Shown piece by piece: positions 33,583-43,008 of a stretch of 64,000 bases of DNA. Location: the NCBI RefSeq assembly GCF_036226745.1, contig NZ_CP109013.1, positions 2,914,001-2,978,000 of the forward strand. Reading direction: 5' to 3'. Every line of letters starts with the position of its first letter. Within the stretch, counting starts at the first letter, position 1. A program made the position numbers and the translations under genes. Source of the DNA: Streptomyces sp. NBC_00683 (GTDB taxonomy: Bacteria > Actinomycetota > Actinomycetes > Streptomycetales > Streptomycetaceae). The notes under the pieces were generated by a model, which had not been told where the DNA came from, ran no database searches, and saw only the letters and a list, made by a program, of their open reading frames with translations.

Positions 33583-34836
33583 TCAGGATCCCCAGGTGAC
33601 CGGCAGGGTCTCCAGGGCGTGGTTGATCCCGCCCAGGTGCCAGGGGACCTCGCTCTCGGGCACGGCGAGCCTGAGGTCGGGGAAGCGCCGGACCAGGCCG
33701 TCGATGGCGATCTCCAGCTCCATCCGGGTCAGTTGCTTGCCCAGGCACAGGTGCATGCCGTGGCCGAAGGAGAGATGCGGGTTGTGGGAGCGGCCGAGGT
33801 CGAGGCGGTCCGGGTCGGGGAAGACCCTCTCGTCACGGTTGGCCGAGGAGATGGCGATCACCACGGCGTCCCCCTTGGCGATCTTCACCCCGCCGAGCTC
33901 CAGGTCCTCCACGGCGATGCGCGGGTTGCCGGCCGAGTCCGTGGAGAAGAGGTTGACGTGCCGCAGCAGTTCCTCGACCGCCTTCGGGATCCGGGAGCGG
34001 TCCTCGGCCAGCCAGCTCCACTGGTCGCGGTGGTGCGCGATGAGTGCCAGGACGGAGCTGGCGAGCTGGTTGGCCGTGGTGTCGAAGCCCGCCCCGATCA
34101 GGGTGAAGGCGAAGGTCACCAGCTCCGTCTCGCTGAGCCGGTCCCCGCTGTCCCTGGCCGTGATCAGATCCGACAGCAGGTCCTGGGTGGGGTTCTCGCG
34201 CTTCTCCGCGACGACCTCGACCATGTACTCGTTCAGCTTGGCCAGTCCGTTGACGGAGTCCGAGTCCTCGCCCTGGTCGTCGACGGTGACGAAGTCCCGC
34301 GCGTTGGCGGCGAACAGCCGCAGGACCCTCATCGGCACACCCAGCAGCTCACCGATGACGGTCAGCGGCATGGGGACGGTGAACCGCTCCACCAGGTCGA
34401 CCGGTCCGCCGGACGCGGCGAGGCCGTCGAGCATCCCGTCGGCGATCCGCTGGATGCCCGGCCTCATCTGCTCGATGCGCCGGGCGGTGAACGCCCCGGC
34501 CGCGAGCCGGCGCAGCCGGGAGTGCTCGGACCCGTCCATGGAAATGATCATTTCGGGCGTCGAGGTCATCGCCCCGCCGATCCGGGGTGCGCCGGGCTTC
34601 ACGGTCTCGGCCCGGCTCAGCCGGGGATCCGCCAGTGCTTCCCGGGCCTCGTCGTAGGCGGTCACGAGCCAGGCGTCCACGCCGCCCTCGGTACGCACCC
34701 GTACGACCGGCTGCCCGGCCCGCAGCCCGGCGTACTGCGGGGCGGGGCAGCGGTAGGACGAGCCGGCGAGGGGGAACACCTTCATGTCCCGGTCCTCATC
34801 GGTCACTGACTCGCTCCCGTACTCGGTCACGGACAC
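33583..34836 (-). CDS. Cytochrome P450 (third)
   Basis: 417-aa P450. I-helix GAGFDTTANQ, ExxR in VEELLRHVN, heme loop FGHGMHLCLGKQL. GTG 34836 sits 7 nt after GGAGG; ATG 34785 downstream is an alternative. Very similar throughout to the P450 at 40413-41678 (shared GSSYR, PEMIIS, PLTVIGELLGVP and AVPESE blocks), so the two are recent paralogues probably acting on related intermediates. Confidence 0.92.
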   Translation of the reverse strand: MSVTEYGSESVTDEDRDMKVFPLAGSSYRCPAPQYAGLRAGQPVVRVRTEGGVDAWLVTAYDEAREALADPRLSRAETVKPGAPRIGGAMTSTPEMIISMDGSEHSRLRRLAAGAFTARRIEQMRPGIQRIADGMLDGLAASGGPVDLVERFTVPMPLTVIGELLGVPMRVLRLFAANARDFVTVDDQGEDSDSVNGLAKLNEYMVEVVAEKRENPTQDLLSDLITARDSGDRLSETELVTFAFTLIGAGFDTTANQLASSVLALIAHHRDQWSWLAEDRSRIPKAVEELLRHVNLFSTDSAGNPRIAVEDLELGGVKIAKGDAVVIAISSANRDERVFPDPDRLDLGRSHNPHLSFGHGMHLCLGKQLTRMELEIAIDGLVRRFPDLRLAVPESEVPWHLGGINHALETLPVTWGS

Positions 34837-34918
34837 AACAGCACCTCCACAGTTGACACGGTTGCGCGGCACCGTAGAAGGCGCTGCTGGACACGGGGTT
34901 GCTTCGGACTCGACCCGC

Positions 34919-36349
34919 TCAGGCCGCGTCCGCCGGGACGTCCGGGCGCGGGGTGCGGCCCGGGACGGAAGAGCGTGCGGGCGGCAGGGTGCCGTCCACG
35001 AGATAGCGGTGCACGACGGCGTCGACGTGCGGGTTGCCGCCCAGCACGTACACCTCGTGCTCTCCCGAGTCCTGGACGGTGAGCAGGTGGTGGCCGACCA
35101 GTTCGGCCATGGCCACACCGCCGTCGTAGTGGTCCATGGGGTCGCCGTCGGCCTGCACGATCAGACCGGCGGCGTAGCCGTCGCGGGTGATCCGCACCGG
35201 CTCCTCGGCGGCCTCGAAGGCGCGGAAGGCACCCACCCACGGCGAGGCCCGGAGCACCCCGTAGCCGTACGGGAACCGCTTACGGAACTCCCGCATGTCC
35301 TGGTAGTAGACCTCCAGGTCGGACGGCCAGGCGTGCTCCAGCGTGATGGCTTCCAGGACGCCGACGCGCAGGTCGCCCTCGCTGTCTGCGGGCCGCCAGG
35401 TGCCCTGTTCGGCGAGCAGTTCGCGGCAGGCGTCCGGGTCGCCCTCGCGTGCCGCCCGGTGCACGCCGGCGACCAGGACGGCGAGGGTGGCCCACTGGCC
35501 GCGGTCGGCCGCCCGGTTGCCCACGGCCCCGTCGAACAGGGTCCGCAGCCTCACGGCGTCCTGCGGCAGCGACTCCAGGGCGGCGACCGCCTCCTCCACG
35601 GTGGTGAGCACCTGCTCGGCCGAGGCGCCGACGGCGAAGCTGCCGTGCCGCTCACCGGTCCAGCGGGCCCACAGGTCGACGTTGCGCTGGACGGCGTCGC
35701 CCTGCTGGAGGAACTGCTCGCGCCACGTCCACTGCGGGCCGACGCAGGAGTCCAGGACCAGCCGGTCCAGGCCGGCCGGGAAGAGGCTGCCGTAGACGGC
35801 ACCGACGTAGGCGCCGTACGCGTACCCGACGAAGCTGATCCGCTCCTCGCCGAGCACGGCACGGATCACGTCCATGTCCCGGGCGGTGTTGGGGGTGCTG
35901 ATGTGCGGGCGCAGGTCCCCGCCGCCCCGTGCGCAGGCCTCCTCGCGCAGCCGCATGTCCTCGGCCAGTCCGGCGAACACGGTGTCCGGCGGCCGGGAGT
36001 CGAACGGCTGGGCGGGGACGGCCACTTCGGCGTACAGCCGGGTCGATCCGGCGGTGCCGCGCGGGTCCAGGCCGATGAGGTCGTAGACCTCCTCCAGGGG
36101 GGTTCCGGCGAACTTGCCGGGCAGTCCGAGGCCGTGCCCCCAGTCGCCGCCGGGGCCGCCGTTGACGGCCAGCAGGACACCGCGCCGGCGCGCCGGGTCG
36201 GTGGCGCGGCGGCGGCTGAGGGCGAGTGTGATCCGCTCGCCCCCGGGGTCGGTGTAGTCGCGGGGGACCTCGATCGTCGCGTGCTCGGTCCGGTCGTCGT
36301 CCGGTGCGGGCGACCATGCCGGCCGCTGTGTGTGGAACTCGCTCACCAC
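34919..36349 (-). CDS. TAP-like alpha/beta hydrolase lacking the catalytic serine
   Basis: 476-aa member of the tripeptidyl-aminopeptidase-like alpha/beta hydrolase family (NGGPGGDWG oxyanion region, LIGLDPRGTAGS, C-terminal TAP-C domain). The nucleophile elbow reads VGYAYGAYVG: Ala177 (codon GCG) replaces the usual Ser of GYSYG. The acid (QADGDPMDHY) and His (SGEHEVY) regions remain. Hydrolysis by the normal mechanism is therefore unlikely; a cyclase, lyase or binding role is possible. No signal peptide, so cytoplasmic, unlike the secreted peptidases of the family. Confidence 0.87.
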   Translation of the reverse strand: MVSEFHTQRPAWSPAPDDDRTEHATIEVPRDYTDPGGERITLALSRRRATDPARRRGVLLAVNGGPGGDWGHGLGLPGKFAGTPLEEVYDLIGLDPRGTAGSTRLYAEVAVPAQPFDSRPPDTVFAGLAEDMRLREEACARGGGDLRPHISTPNTARDMDVIRAVLGEERISFVGYAYGAYVGAVYGSLFPAGLDRLVLDSCVGPQWTWREQFLQQGDAVQRNVDLWARWTGERHGSFAVGASAEQVLTTVEEAVAALESLPQDAVRLRTLFDGAVGNRAADRGQWATLAVLVAGVHRAAREGDPDACRELLAEQGTWRPADSEGDLRVGVLEAITLEHAWPSDLEVYYQDMREFRKRFPYGYGVLRASPWVGAFRAFEAAEEPVRITRDGYAAGLIVQADGDPMDHYDGGVAMAELVGHHLLTVQDSGEHEVYVLGGNPHVDAVVHRYLVDGTLPPARSSVPGRTPRPDVPADAA

Positions 36350-36367
36350 CGCAAACCTCCGTTCTCG

Positions 36368-37855
36368 TCAGGCCGCCAGACTCTCGGTAGCGCCTCGAGG
36401 GGTACTGGAACGTTCCCGGACCGGCACGAACAGGGCCGCCACCAGTCCGGCAACGGCGAACAGGGCCGCCCAGGTGAGCGCCAGTCCGTAGCCGGAGGCG
36501 AGGGCGTCCGTGGTGTCCGCCCCGGCGGCGACGCGGGCGTCGACGCGGGCGGCGGACAGTGCGGCCAGGGTCACCAGACCGGCCGCGCTGCCGAGCTGCC
36601 GGGTGGTGTTGAGCAGCCCGGAGGCGAGCCCGGCCTGATGGGCGGGGAGTCCGGCGGTGGCGGCGTTCGTCGTGGCGTTGAGCACCGCGCCCATGCCGAA
36701 GCCGAGGAGCACGGCGGGGCCCAGTACGTCCACGGTGTACGTGGCGCCCGCGTCCAGCCGGGCGAGCCAGAACAGTGCGGCGGCGGACAGCCCGAGGCCG
36801 CCGAGCAGGACCGGGCGCGGTCCGGTGCGGGGAACGACCGAGGCGATGCCCCAGCCGCCGAGCGCCATGCCCAGGGACAGGGGCAGATAGCTCAGGCCGG
36901 TGACCAGCGGGCTGTAGCCGAGCACCTGTTGGAGCAGCAGGGTGAAGAAGTAGAAGGTGCTGAAGAGCGCGGCGATGCCGAAGAAGGCGACGAGGTTGGC
37001 GGCGGCCACGGAGCGGTTGCGGAAGATCTTGAGCGGCACCAGGGGGTGCCGGGCGAACCGTGCCTGGATCACCAGGAAGGCGGCGAGCAGCGCGGCGCCG
37101 GCCAGCAGCGGTCCGAGCACCCGCACGGAACCCCAGCCGTGCACGTGCGACTCCGAGACCCCGTACACGGTGCTCATCAGCCCGAGCGTGACCGTGACGG
37201 CACCGGGGAGGTCGAGCCTGCGGTGGGCACGGCCCTCGCCCTGCGGCCGGGTCTCCGGTACGACCCAGCGGACGGCGGCGAGCAGGGCGATCCCGATGGG
37301 GACGTTGATCAGGAAGATCCACCGCCAGGAGAACCACTCGGTGATCACACCGCCGGCCAGCACACCGATCGCCCCGGCCGTCCCGGATACGGCGCTCCAC
37401 CAGCCGTAGGCCCGTGCCCGTGCGCCCGGTTCGGTGAAGGTCGTGCCGAGCACGGTGAGCGTGGCGGGCGCCATGACGGCGGCGCCGAGCCCCTGGAAGG
37501 CGCGGGCGAGGATCAGCGTGCCCGGGGCGTCGGCCATTCCGCCGACCGCGCTGGCGAGCGTGAACAGGGCGACTCCGAACAGGAAGATCCTGCGCTGGCC
37601 GAACAGGTCCGCGAGCCGTCCGCCCAGCAGCAGGAAGCCGCAGACCACCACGGTGTAGGCGTTGTTGACGAGCTGCAGGTTGTGCCGGTCGAAGTCCAGG
37701 TCGTCAGCGATGACGGGCAGTGCCACGTTCACCACCGAGGCGTCGAGCACGTTCATGAACTGGCCCAGACAGCAGGCGACGAGCACCAGCCCGGTCCGGG
37801 GGGCGGCCCTGCCGGGCGGGGCGGGCGTCTGTCGCGTCCGATCGGTCACAGTCAT
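36368..37855 (-). CDS. MFS drug exporter, DHA2 type (second)
   Basis: 495-aa exporter with about 14 helices. GQFMNVLDASVVNVALPVIA (motif D1), GGRLADLFGQRR (motif A) and SAVSGTAGAIGVLAGGVITE (motif C) are clear. Start ATG 37855 has a weak ribosome-binding site. It probably forms a transcription unit with the downstream TAP-like protein (18 bp apart). Second product exporter. Confidence 0.92.
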   Translation of the reverse strand: MTVTDRTRQTPAPPGRAAPRTGLVLVACCLGQFMNVLDASVVNVALPVIADDLDFDRHNLQLVNNAYTVVVCGFLLLGGRLADLFGQRRIFLFGVALFTLASAVGGMADAPGTLILARAFQGLGAAVMAPATLTVLGTTFTEPGARARAYGWWSAVSGTAGAIGVLAGGVITEWFSWRWIFLINVPIGIALLAAVRWVVPETRPQGEGRAHRRLDLPGAVTVTLGLMSTVYGVSESHVHGWGSVRVLGPLLAGAALLAAFLVIQARFARHPLVPLKIFRNRSVAAANLVAFFGIAALFSTFYFFTLLLQQVLGYSPLVTGLSYLPLSLGMALGGWGIASVVPRTGPRPVLLGGLGLSAAALFWLARLDAGATYTVDVLGPAVLLGFGMGAVLNATTNAATAGLPAHQAGLASGLLNTTRQLGSAAGLVTLAALSAARVDARVAAGADTTDALASGYGLALTWAALFAVAGLVAALFVPVRERSSTPRGATESLAA

Positions 37856-38057
37856 GCGGGCACGCTGCGCCCCTTCGATGGACTGCCGCCGGACCGCGTG
37901 TCGACGCGCGCTCGAGCGCCGGTCCGCCCCGTGTGGCGCCGGGGTCGCGCGGGCCCGCGCGGTCGAGATCCCCTCCACCGGGACTGCAGGGACGTATCCC
38001 ACAGTCCGGTGCCGTACTTCCGCACGGCTGGCCGACATTCCACGAGGAGAGCTCGCC
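37856..38057. promoter_or_regulatory. Divergent promoter region, MFS exporter / ferredoxin operon
   Basis: 202-bp gap between oppositely transcribed genes. No consensus elements recognised; CACGAGGAGAG before ATG 38058 serves as ribosome-binding site. Confidence 0.4.
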
Positions 38058-38381
38058 ATGGCCAAGATCACCTACAAGCATCCGAACGGTACCGTCACCA
38101 TCGTCGACGTCCAGGCGCCCAACACGGTCATGCGCGGTGCGAAGCTCAACAACGTCGACGGCATCGAGGCCCAGTGCGGCGGCTCCGCCCAGTGCGGCAC
38201 CTGCCATGTGTACGTCGACGAGGCGAACACGCTGCCGCTGCCCGAGATGGACTCCGTCGAGGACGACGTGCTGTACGGCACCGCCTGCGAGCGCACCGAG
38301 TTCAGCCGGCTGAGCTGCCAGTTGCCCGTCGGTGACGAGATCGACGGACTGCTGGTCCACCTGCCCGAGGCGCAGAGCTGA
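38058..38381 (+). CDS. [2Fe-2S] ferredoxin (putidaredoxin/adrenodoxin type)
   Basis: 107-aa electron carrier with cluster ligands in QCGGSAQCGTCHVY and LSCQLPV, the C-x5-C-x2-C...C pattern of P450-partner ferredoxins. Adjacent and coupled (1-nt overlap) to a ferredoxin reductase, so it likely feeds the four cluster P450s. Confidence 0.95.
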   Translation: MAKITYKHPNGTVTIVDVQAPNTVMRGAKLNNVDGIEAQCGGSAQCGTCHVYVDEANTLPLPEMDSVEDDVLYGTACERTEFSRLSCQLPVGDEIDGLLVHLPEAQS

Positions 38382-39676
38382 TGGCCGCCCACGCGGTCGT
38401 CGTGGTCGGCGCGGGCCAGGCGGGGTTCGACACCGCCTGCGCCCTGCGCAGCCGGGGCTTCCGGGGCCGGATCACGCTCATCGGCGACGAGCCGCCCGGG
38501 CCGTCCTACCGGCCGCCGCTGTCCAAGGGCTACCTGGCGGGCACGGTGGCGGCCGAGGAGATCGCGCTGCGGCCCCCGTCGTTCTACACCGAACAGGACA
38601 TCGAGCTGCTGCCCGGTGACCGGGTGGCCTCCCTCGACCGCGAGCGGCGCACCGTCCTCCTGGAGTCCGGACTGCGGCTGCCGTACGACAACCTCGTCCT
38701 GGCGACCGGTTCCCGGCCCCGTACCCTGCCCGTGCCCGGCGCCTCGCTGACCGGGGTGCTGTCGCTGCGCGGCCTGGCCGACGCCGAGGACCTGCGGCTG
38801 CGGCTCAGCGGGCCGCCCCGCAGACTCGTCGTGGTCGGCGCCGGCTTCATCGGCCTGGAGGTGGCGGCGACCGCCCGCGGCCTCGGCCACGACGTGACGG
38901 TGGTGGAGGCGCAGCCCCGGGCCCTGGCCCGCGCGCTCACCCCCACGGTGTCGGACCGGATCGTCGCCGAGCACCGCGAGCGGGGCGTACGCGTCCTGCT
39001 GGGGCGCGAGGTGACCGCACTCTTCGGCGACGCCGAGGGCCGGGTCCAGGTCATGGAGCTGGACGGCGGCGAGCGGATCGCCGCGGACCTCATCGTGGTC
39101 GGCGTCGGCGTCCTGCCGAACATCGAACTGGCCCTCGCCGCGGACCTGCTCGTCGGTGACGGCGTCGTCGTGGACGCGCAGCTGCGCACCAGCGACCCGG
39201 ACATCTTCGCCCTCGGTGACTGCGCGCGCTTCCCGAGCCCGCACGCGGGCCGCCATGTCCGGGTGGAGTCCGTCCAGAACGCCTCCGACCAGGCCAAGTG
39301 CGTGGCCGCGGCGATCTGCGGCGAGCCCTACGCGTACACCGCCGTGCCCTGGTTCTGGTCCGAGCAGTACGCGCTGCGGCTGCAGATCGCGGGGCTGACG
39401 GCGGGCCACGACGAGACGGTCACCGTCGGCGACCTCGCCGACGGGAAGTTCTCCGTCTTCTGCTTCCGCGGGGGCCGGCTGACCGGCGTCGAGTCGGTGA
39501 ACCGTCCCGCGGACCACGGCATCGCCCGGCGGCTGCTCACGGCCGGCACCGATCTGTCGCCCGAGACCGTCCGCGAGCCGGGCTTCGACCTCAAGAGACT
39601 CCCCCGCACCCCCACCACCCCCACAGCTTCACCGTCCCGCACAACCACCCAGGAAAGGCTGTCCGTCCATGCCTGA
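38381..39676 (+). CDS. FAD-dependent ferredoxin reductase
   Basis: 431-aa putidaredoxin-reductase-like flavoprotein transferring electrons from NAD(P)H to ferredoxin. FAD motif VVVVGAGQAGFDTACAL, NAD motif LVVVGAGFIGLEVAATARG and the second FAD motif DIFALGDCARF are visible, and a C-terminal reductase domain follows. The last about 30 residues are Pro/Thr-rich. Start overlaps the ferredoxin stop (TGATG). Confidence 0.95.
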   Translation: MAAHAVVVVGAGQAGFDTACALRSRGFRGRITLIGDEPPGPSYRPPLSKGYLAGTVAAEEIALRPPSFYTEQDIELLPGDRVASLDRERRTVLLESGLRLPYDNLVLATGSRPRTLPVPGASLTGVLSLRGLADAEDLRLRLSGPPRRLVVVGAGFIGLEVAATARGLGHDVTVVEAQPRALARALTPTVSDRIVAEHRERGVRVLLGREVTALFGDAEGRVQVMELDGGERIAADLIVVGVGVLPNIELALAADLLVGDGVVVDAQLRTSDPDIFALGDCARFPSPHAGRHVRVESVQNASDQAKCVAAAICGEPYAYTAVPWFWSEQYALRLQIAGLTAGHDETVTVGDLADGKFSVFCFRGGRLTGVESVNRPADHGIARRLLTAGTDLSPETVREPGFDLKRLPRTPTTPTASPSRTTTQERLSVHA

Positions 39677-40238
39677 AACCACGTCGGCGCCCGCGGGCGC
39701 GACCACCGGGGCCGATACCGCCCGGCGTCGGCCTCCGCGTCCGATCACCCTGAGAGTCCTCGGCGTCTGGCTGGCCGTACTCGCGGTCCTGGCCGGTGTC
39801 GGCACCGCGTCGGCCACGGCCGGCGAGACGTCCAGGCACCACGTCAGAGCCGTGTCGCTGGCCGGAACCTGGGACCTCACGGTGACCGTCCACACCCCTG
39901 ACGGCGATTCCGTCGCCCACTCCCGCTTCGTCTTCCGCGCCGACCACCAGCTGACGGTCGAGGGGCCGGCCGACGAGAACGGTGAGCCCCAGTTCGCCGG
40001 CAGCGGCTTCTGGAGCGACAAGAAAAACGGCACGTTCGCCTTCTACGTCACGCACCCGCCGGGCCCGCCGGGATCCCCGTACCCGGGCAAGGTGGAAGCG
40101 GTGCACATGGGGCGGGTCTCGGGGCAGCAGTTCGTCTCCCGGGCGTACGCCTTCGTCACCCCCGACGCGACCGTGGGCCCGCAGGGGCCGATCGACGTGG
40201 ACGCCACCGCCGTCCGGGTGTCCTCCGCGGCCGGCTGA
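39669..40238 (+). CDS. Membrane-anchored or exported beta-rich protein of unknown function
   Basis: 189-aa protein not recognised. Residues about 26-50 form one hydrophobic segment (LRVLGVWLAVLAVLAGVGTASA) after a basic N-terminus, so it is exported or anchored with the rest outside. The remainder (AGTWDLTVTVHTPDG, FVFRADHQLTVEG, GSGFWSDKKNGTFAFYV) alternates as beta-strands and could be a small lipocalin/avidin-like barrel. It overlaps the ferredoxin reductase gene by 8 bp and so belongs to the operon. Product binding or export help is conceivable. Confidence 0.75.
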   Translation: MPETTSAPAGATTGADTARRRPPRPITLRVLGVWLAVLAVLAGVGTASATAGETSRHHVRAVSLAGTWDLTVTVHTPDGDSVAHSRFVFRADHQLTVEGPADENGEPQFAGSGFWSDKKNGTFAFYVTHPPGPPGSPYPGKVEAVHMGRVSGQQFVSRAYAFVTPDATVGPQGPIDVDATAVRVSSAAG

Positions 40239-40329
40239 CCCGGCTCCGGCCTCCTGCCCGCGCGCCCGCCTCCCGCTCCCACGAGCGGAAGGCGGGCGCG
40301 GCTCGTGCTGCGCCGAGGGGCGCGGGCAC

Positions 40330-40397
40330 GGAACGGTCCCGGCCCCCTCGTCCTTCTTCTTGTCCGTGAAGGAGGATGAGGGGGCCGGGACCGTTCC
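40330..40397. terminator. Bidirectional terminator before the fourth P450
   Basis: Inverted repeat with 20 perfect outer base pairs (GGAACGGTCCCGGCCCCCTC at 40330-40349 and its complement at 40378-40397), extended by imperfect pairs. It sits between convergent genes. Confidence 0.75.
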
Positions 40398-40412
40398 CGT
40401 GTGTCTGCCGGG

Positions 40413-41678
40413 TCAGTTGCCCCGGACGACCGGGAGGCTGGTCAGCGTGTGGTTGATCTCCCCGGTGTGCCACGGCAGTTCGCTCTCCGGCACCGCGAGC
40501 TTCAGGTCCGGGAAGCGCCGTACGAGGCCCTCGATGGCGATCTCCATCTCCATGCGCCCCAGGTGCTTGCCCAGGCAGTAGTGCATCCCGTGGCCGAAGG
40601 AGATGTGCGGGTTGCGCTCACGGCCCAGGTCGAGCCGGTCCGGCTCGTCGAAGACCTCCGCGTCGCGGTTGGCCGAGGCGAGCGAGAGCAGGACGGCGTC
40701 GCCCTTCGGGATCGTCACGTCGCCGACCTCGATGTCCTCCGCCGCGATGCGCGGGAAGCCGGAGGTGTCGGTGGCGAACAGGTTGACGTGCCGCAGGAGT
40801 TCCTCGACCGCCTTCGGGATGCGGGAGTGGTCCTCGACCAGGTAGCGCCACTGCTCCTGGTGGTCGACCAGCAGGGCCAGTACGGAGTTGGCCAGCTGGT
40901 TGGCCGTGGTGTCGAAGCCGGCCCCGATCAGGGTGAAGCCGAAGGTGACCAGCTCGGGCTCGCTGAGCCGGTCGTCGTCGTCGCGGGCCGCGATGAGCTC
41001 GGACAGCATGTCGTCGGAGGGGTTGGCCCGCTTCTCGGCGATCAGCCCGACGATGTACTCGCTGAGCTTGCCCAGTGCGTGCAGGGACGCCTCACCGCCG
41101 GCCCGGTCGTCGACGGTCGCGAAGGCACGGGCCCACTGCTCGAACTCCCGCAGGTCCTGGGACGGTACGCCCAGGAGCTCACCGATGACGGTCAGCGGCA
41201 GCGGCACCGCCAGCTGCTGGACGAGGTCCACGGCGCCGTCCTTGGCCTCCATGTCGTCGAGGAGCTCGTCCGTGACCCGCTGGACGTTCTCCCGCATGCG
41301 CTCGACCCGCCGCATGGTGAACGCGCCGGCGACCAGCTTGCGCAGCCGCGAGTGCTCGGGGGCGTCCAGCGAGATGATCATCTCGGGGGTGGTGTGCATC
41401 GTGCCGCCCACCCGGGGAGCGCCTTCGCCGCAGGCCTGGGCGCGGCTGAGCCGGGGGTCGGCGGACAGCCGGCGCACGTCCTCGTAGCGGGTGATCAGCC
41501 AGGCGTCCACACCTCCCGCGGTGGGCACCTTCACCACCGGCTGTTCGGTGCGCAGCCGGCCGTACGCGGGCGCCGGGCCGCGGTAGCTGGATCCGGTGAA
41601 GGGGAACGTGCCGGCCACCGGGCAGCCGGTGCCCTGGGGCGCCGTCTCCTGGGTGGCTGTCTCCTGGGTGACTGTCAC
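40413..41678 (-). CDS. Cytochrome P450 (fourth)
   Basis: 421-aa P450. I-helix GAGFDTTANQ, ExxR in VEELLRHVN, heme loop FGHGMHYCLGKHLG. Start ATG 41678 with a GGAGG site. The Thr/Gln-rich N-terminal 20 residues include three near-copies of TQETA. Close paralogue of the P450 at 33.6 kb. Confidence 0.93.
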   Translation of the reverse strand: MTVTQETATQETAPQGTGCPVAGTFPFTGSSYRGPAPAYGRLRTEQPVVKVPTAGGVDAWLITRYEDVRRLSADPRLSRAQACGEGAPRVGGTMHTTPEMIISLDAPEHSRLRKLVAGAFTMRRVERMRENVQRVTDELLDDMEAKDGAVDLVQQLAVPLPLTVIGELLGVPSQDLREFEQWARAFATVDDRAGGEASLHALGKLSEYIVGLIAEKRANPSDDMLSELIAARDDDDRLSEPELVTFGFTLIGAGFDTTANQLANSVLALLVDHQEQWRYLVEDHSRIPKAVEELLRHVNLFATDTSGFPRIAAEDIEVGDVTIPKGDAVLLSLASANRDAEVFDEPDRLDLGRERNPHISFGHGMHYCLGKHLGRMEMEIAIEGLVRRFPDLKLAVPESELPWHTGEINHTLTSLPVVRGN

Positions 41679-41804
41679 GACGAAACCTCCGCTTGGGGCG
41701 TTACGGGTCGGGCCTCAACGTACGGACCGCCGATGGAGGCCAAGTCGCCCCGAACTGGAGTCCGTCGACGGGCGTTCCCGGTGCCCTGGGCAGCCCCCTG
41801 GGAC

Positions 41805-41846
41805 GCGGGAGGGGGCGCCCGGAACTTCCCGGACGCCCCCTCCCGC
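41805..41846 (-). terminator. Hairpin terminator downstream of the group D flavin hydroxylase
   Basis: 18-bp arms (41805-41822 and 41829-41846) with one mismatch, 17 bp past the stop at 41863 on the minus strand. Confidence 0.6.
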
Positions 41847-41862
41847 CGTGCGGCGGCTCGGC

Positions 41863-43008
41863 TCACTCGGCGGGGCCGAGGAGCACGGCCGAGTAGTTCT
41901 TCCGGGCCGCCGTGTCGTACTGGAGCGCCACATGGCTGGTGGCGGAGGTGATGTCCCGCCAGAACCGCTGCAGCGCGTGCCCCTCGCCGAGACCTCCGGT
42001 GCCGGCCGCGCCGACCAGCAGCGCGGCCGCCTCGCGGAGGGTCTCGGCGGCGTAGGTGGCGTTGCGCTCGTTGCGCGCCATGTGCTCGGGCGTGAACAGC
42101 CGCTCGTCCAGGACCTGGGCGTTCTGCTCCACGAGGTGACGCGCGGCGTCGACCCGGCCGGACGCGCGGACCACGGTCAGCTCGGCGGTCTGGTTGCGCC
42201 GCCGGCCGGTGATGGAGCCCGCGCACGCCGCCAGGGCGCCGGTGGCGGCGCCGACGACGGGCGCGATGAAGGTGAGTCCGCCGACGGCCTGGAAGGGCAC
42301 GTTGTGGGCGGCCACCCGGGAGGTGCCGTTGCGGCCGGTGAGCATGTCGGTGCGGTCGAAGGACAGGTGCGCCGGTACGAACACGTCGTCGATGACGACC
42401 GTGTGGCTGCCGGTGGCCCGCATCCCGACGCTGTCCCAGGTCTCGCGCACGGTGTACGCGCCCCGGGGCAGGGTGAAGAAGCGCAGCTGCGGCGGGCCCT
42501 CTCCGCCGCCGACCGCCGCGCAGACCATCGCCCAGTCCGCGAAGTCGATGCCGCTGACGTACGCCCACTGGCCGGTGACCTGCCAGCCTCCGTCCACGGC
42601 CCTGGCCCGCCCCGCGGGCATCAGGCCGGTCGCCACGACCGTGTCGGGGCCTGCGCCCCACAGGGCCTGGTGGCCCTCCTCGGGCAGGTGGGAGGCGAAG
42701 CGCGCCGAGTACGCGGCGAGCGACGCACACCATGCCGAGGCGGCACAGCCCTCGCCGACGGAGACGACGGCCCGGGTCAGCTCCGCGAAGGAGCCCTCCG
42801 TGCCGCCGAAGCGGGCCGACACGAAGTGCCGGGCGAACCCGGCCTCACGTATCGCGTCGGTGACCTCGCGGGACAGGCCGCGCCCGGTGTCCGCGTCGGC
42901 CGCGTGCAGGGCCGCGAGCAGCCGCAGCCGGTCGGCGGCCGGGACCAGCCCCGTGTCCGTGGCCGCGGGGGCCGCCGGGGCGTCGATGACGCTTCCGTCG
43001 ATGCTCAT
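41863..43008 (-). CDS. Reduced-flavin-dependent monooxygenase, group D (acyl-CoA dehydrogenase fold)
   Basis: 381-aa protein of the HpaB/HsaA-like group: an acyl-CoA dehydrogenase fold without the catalytic Glu context, with VVATGLMPAGRAR, GGWQVTGQWAYVSGIDFADW and MRATGSHTVVIDDVFVP. These two-component enzymes hydroxylate phenols or related substrates using FADH2/FMNH2 from a separate reductase, here probably the flavin reductase at 44.5 kb. Its ATG overlaps the SRPBCC stop (ATGA). Confidence 0.87.
   Translation of the reverse strand: MSIDGSVIDAPAAPAATDTGLVPAADRLRLLAALHAADADTGRGLSREVTDAIREAGFARHFVSARFGGTEGSFAELTRAVVSVGEGCAASAWCASLAAYSARFASHLPEEGHQALWGAGPDTVVATGLMPAGRARAVDGGWQVTGQWAYVSGIDFADWAMVCAAVGGGEGPPQLRFFTLPRGAYTVRETWDSVGMRATGSHTVVIDDVFVPAHLSFDRTDMLTGRNGTSRVAAHNVPFQAVGGLTFIAPVVGAATGALAACAGSITGRRRNQTAELTVVRASGRVDAARHLVEQNAQVLDERLFTPEHMARNERNATYAAETLREAAALLVGAAGTGGLGEGHALQRFWRDITSATSHVALQYDTAARKNYSAVLLGPAE

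Noticed and set aside
41863..43008. Acyl-CoA dehydrogenase for beta-oxidation
   Set aside because: The fold is right, but the sequence fits group D flavin hydroxylases, and a partner flavin reductase is encoded nearby, so an oxygenase role is preferred.
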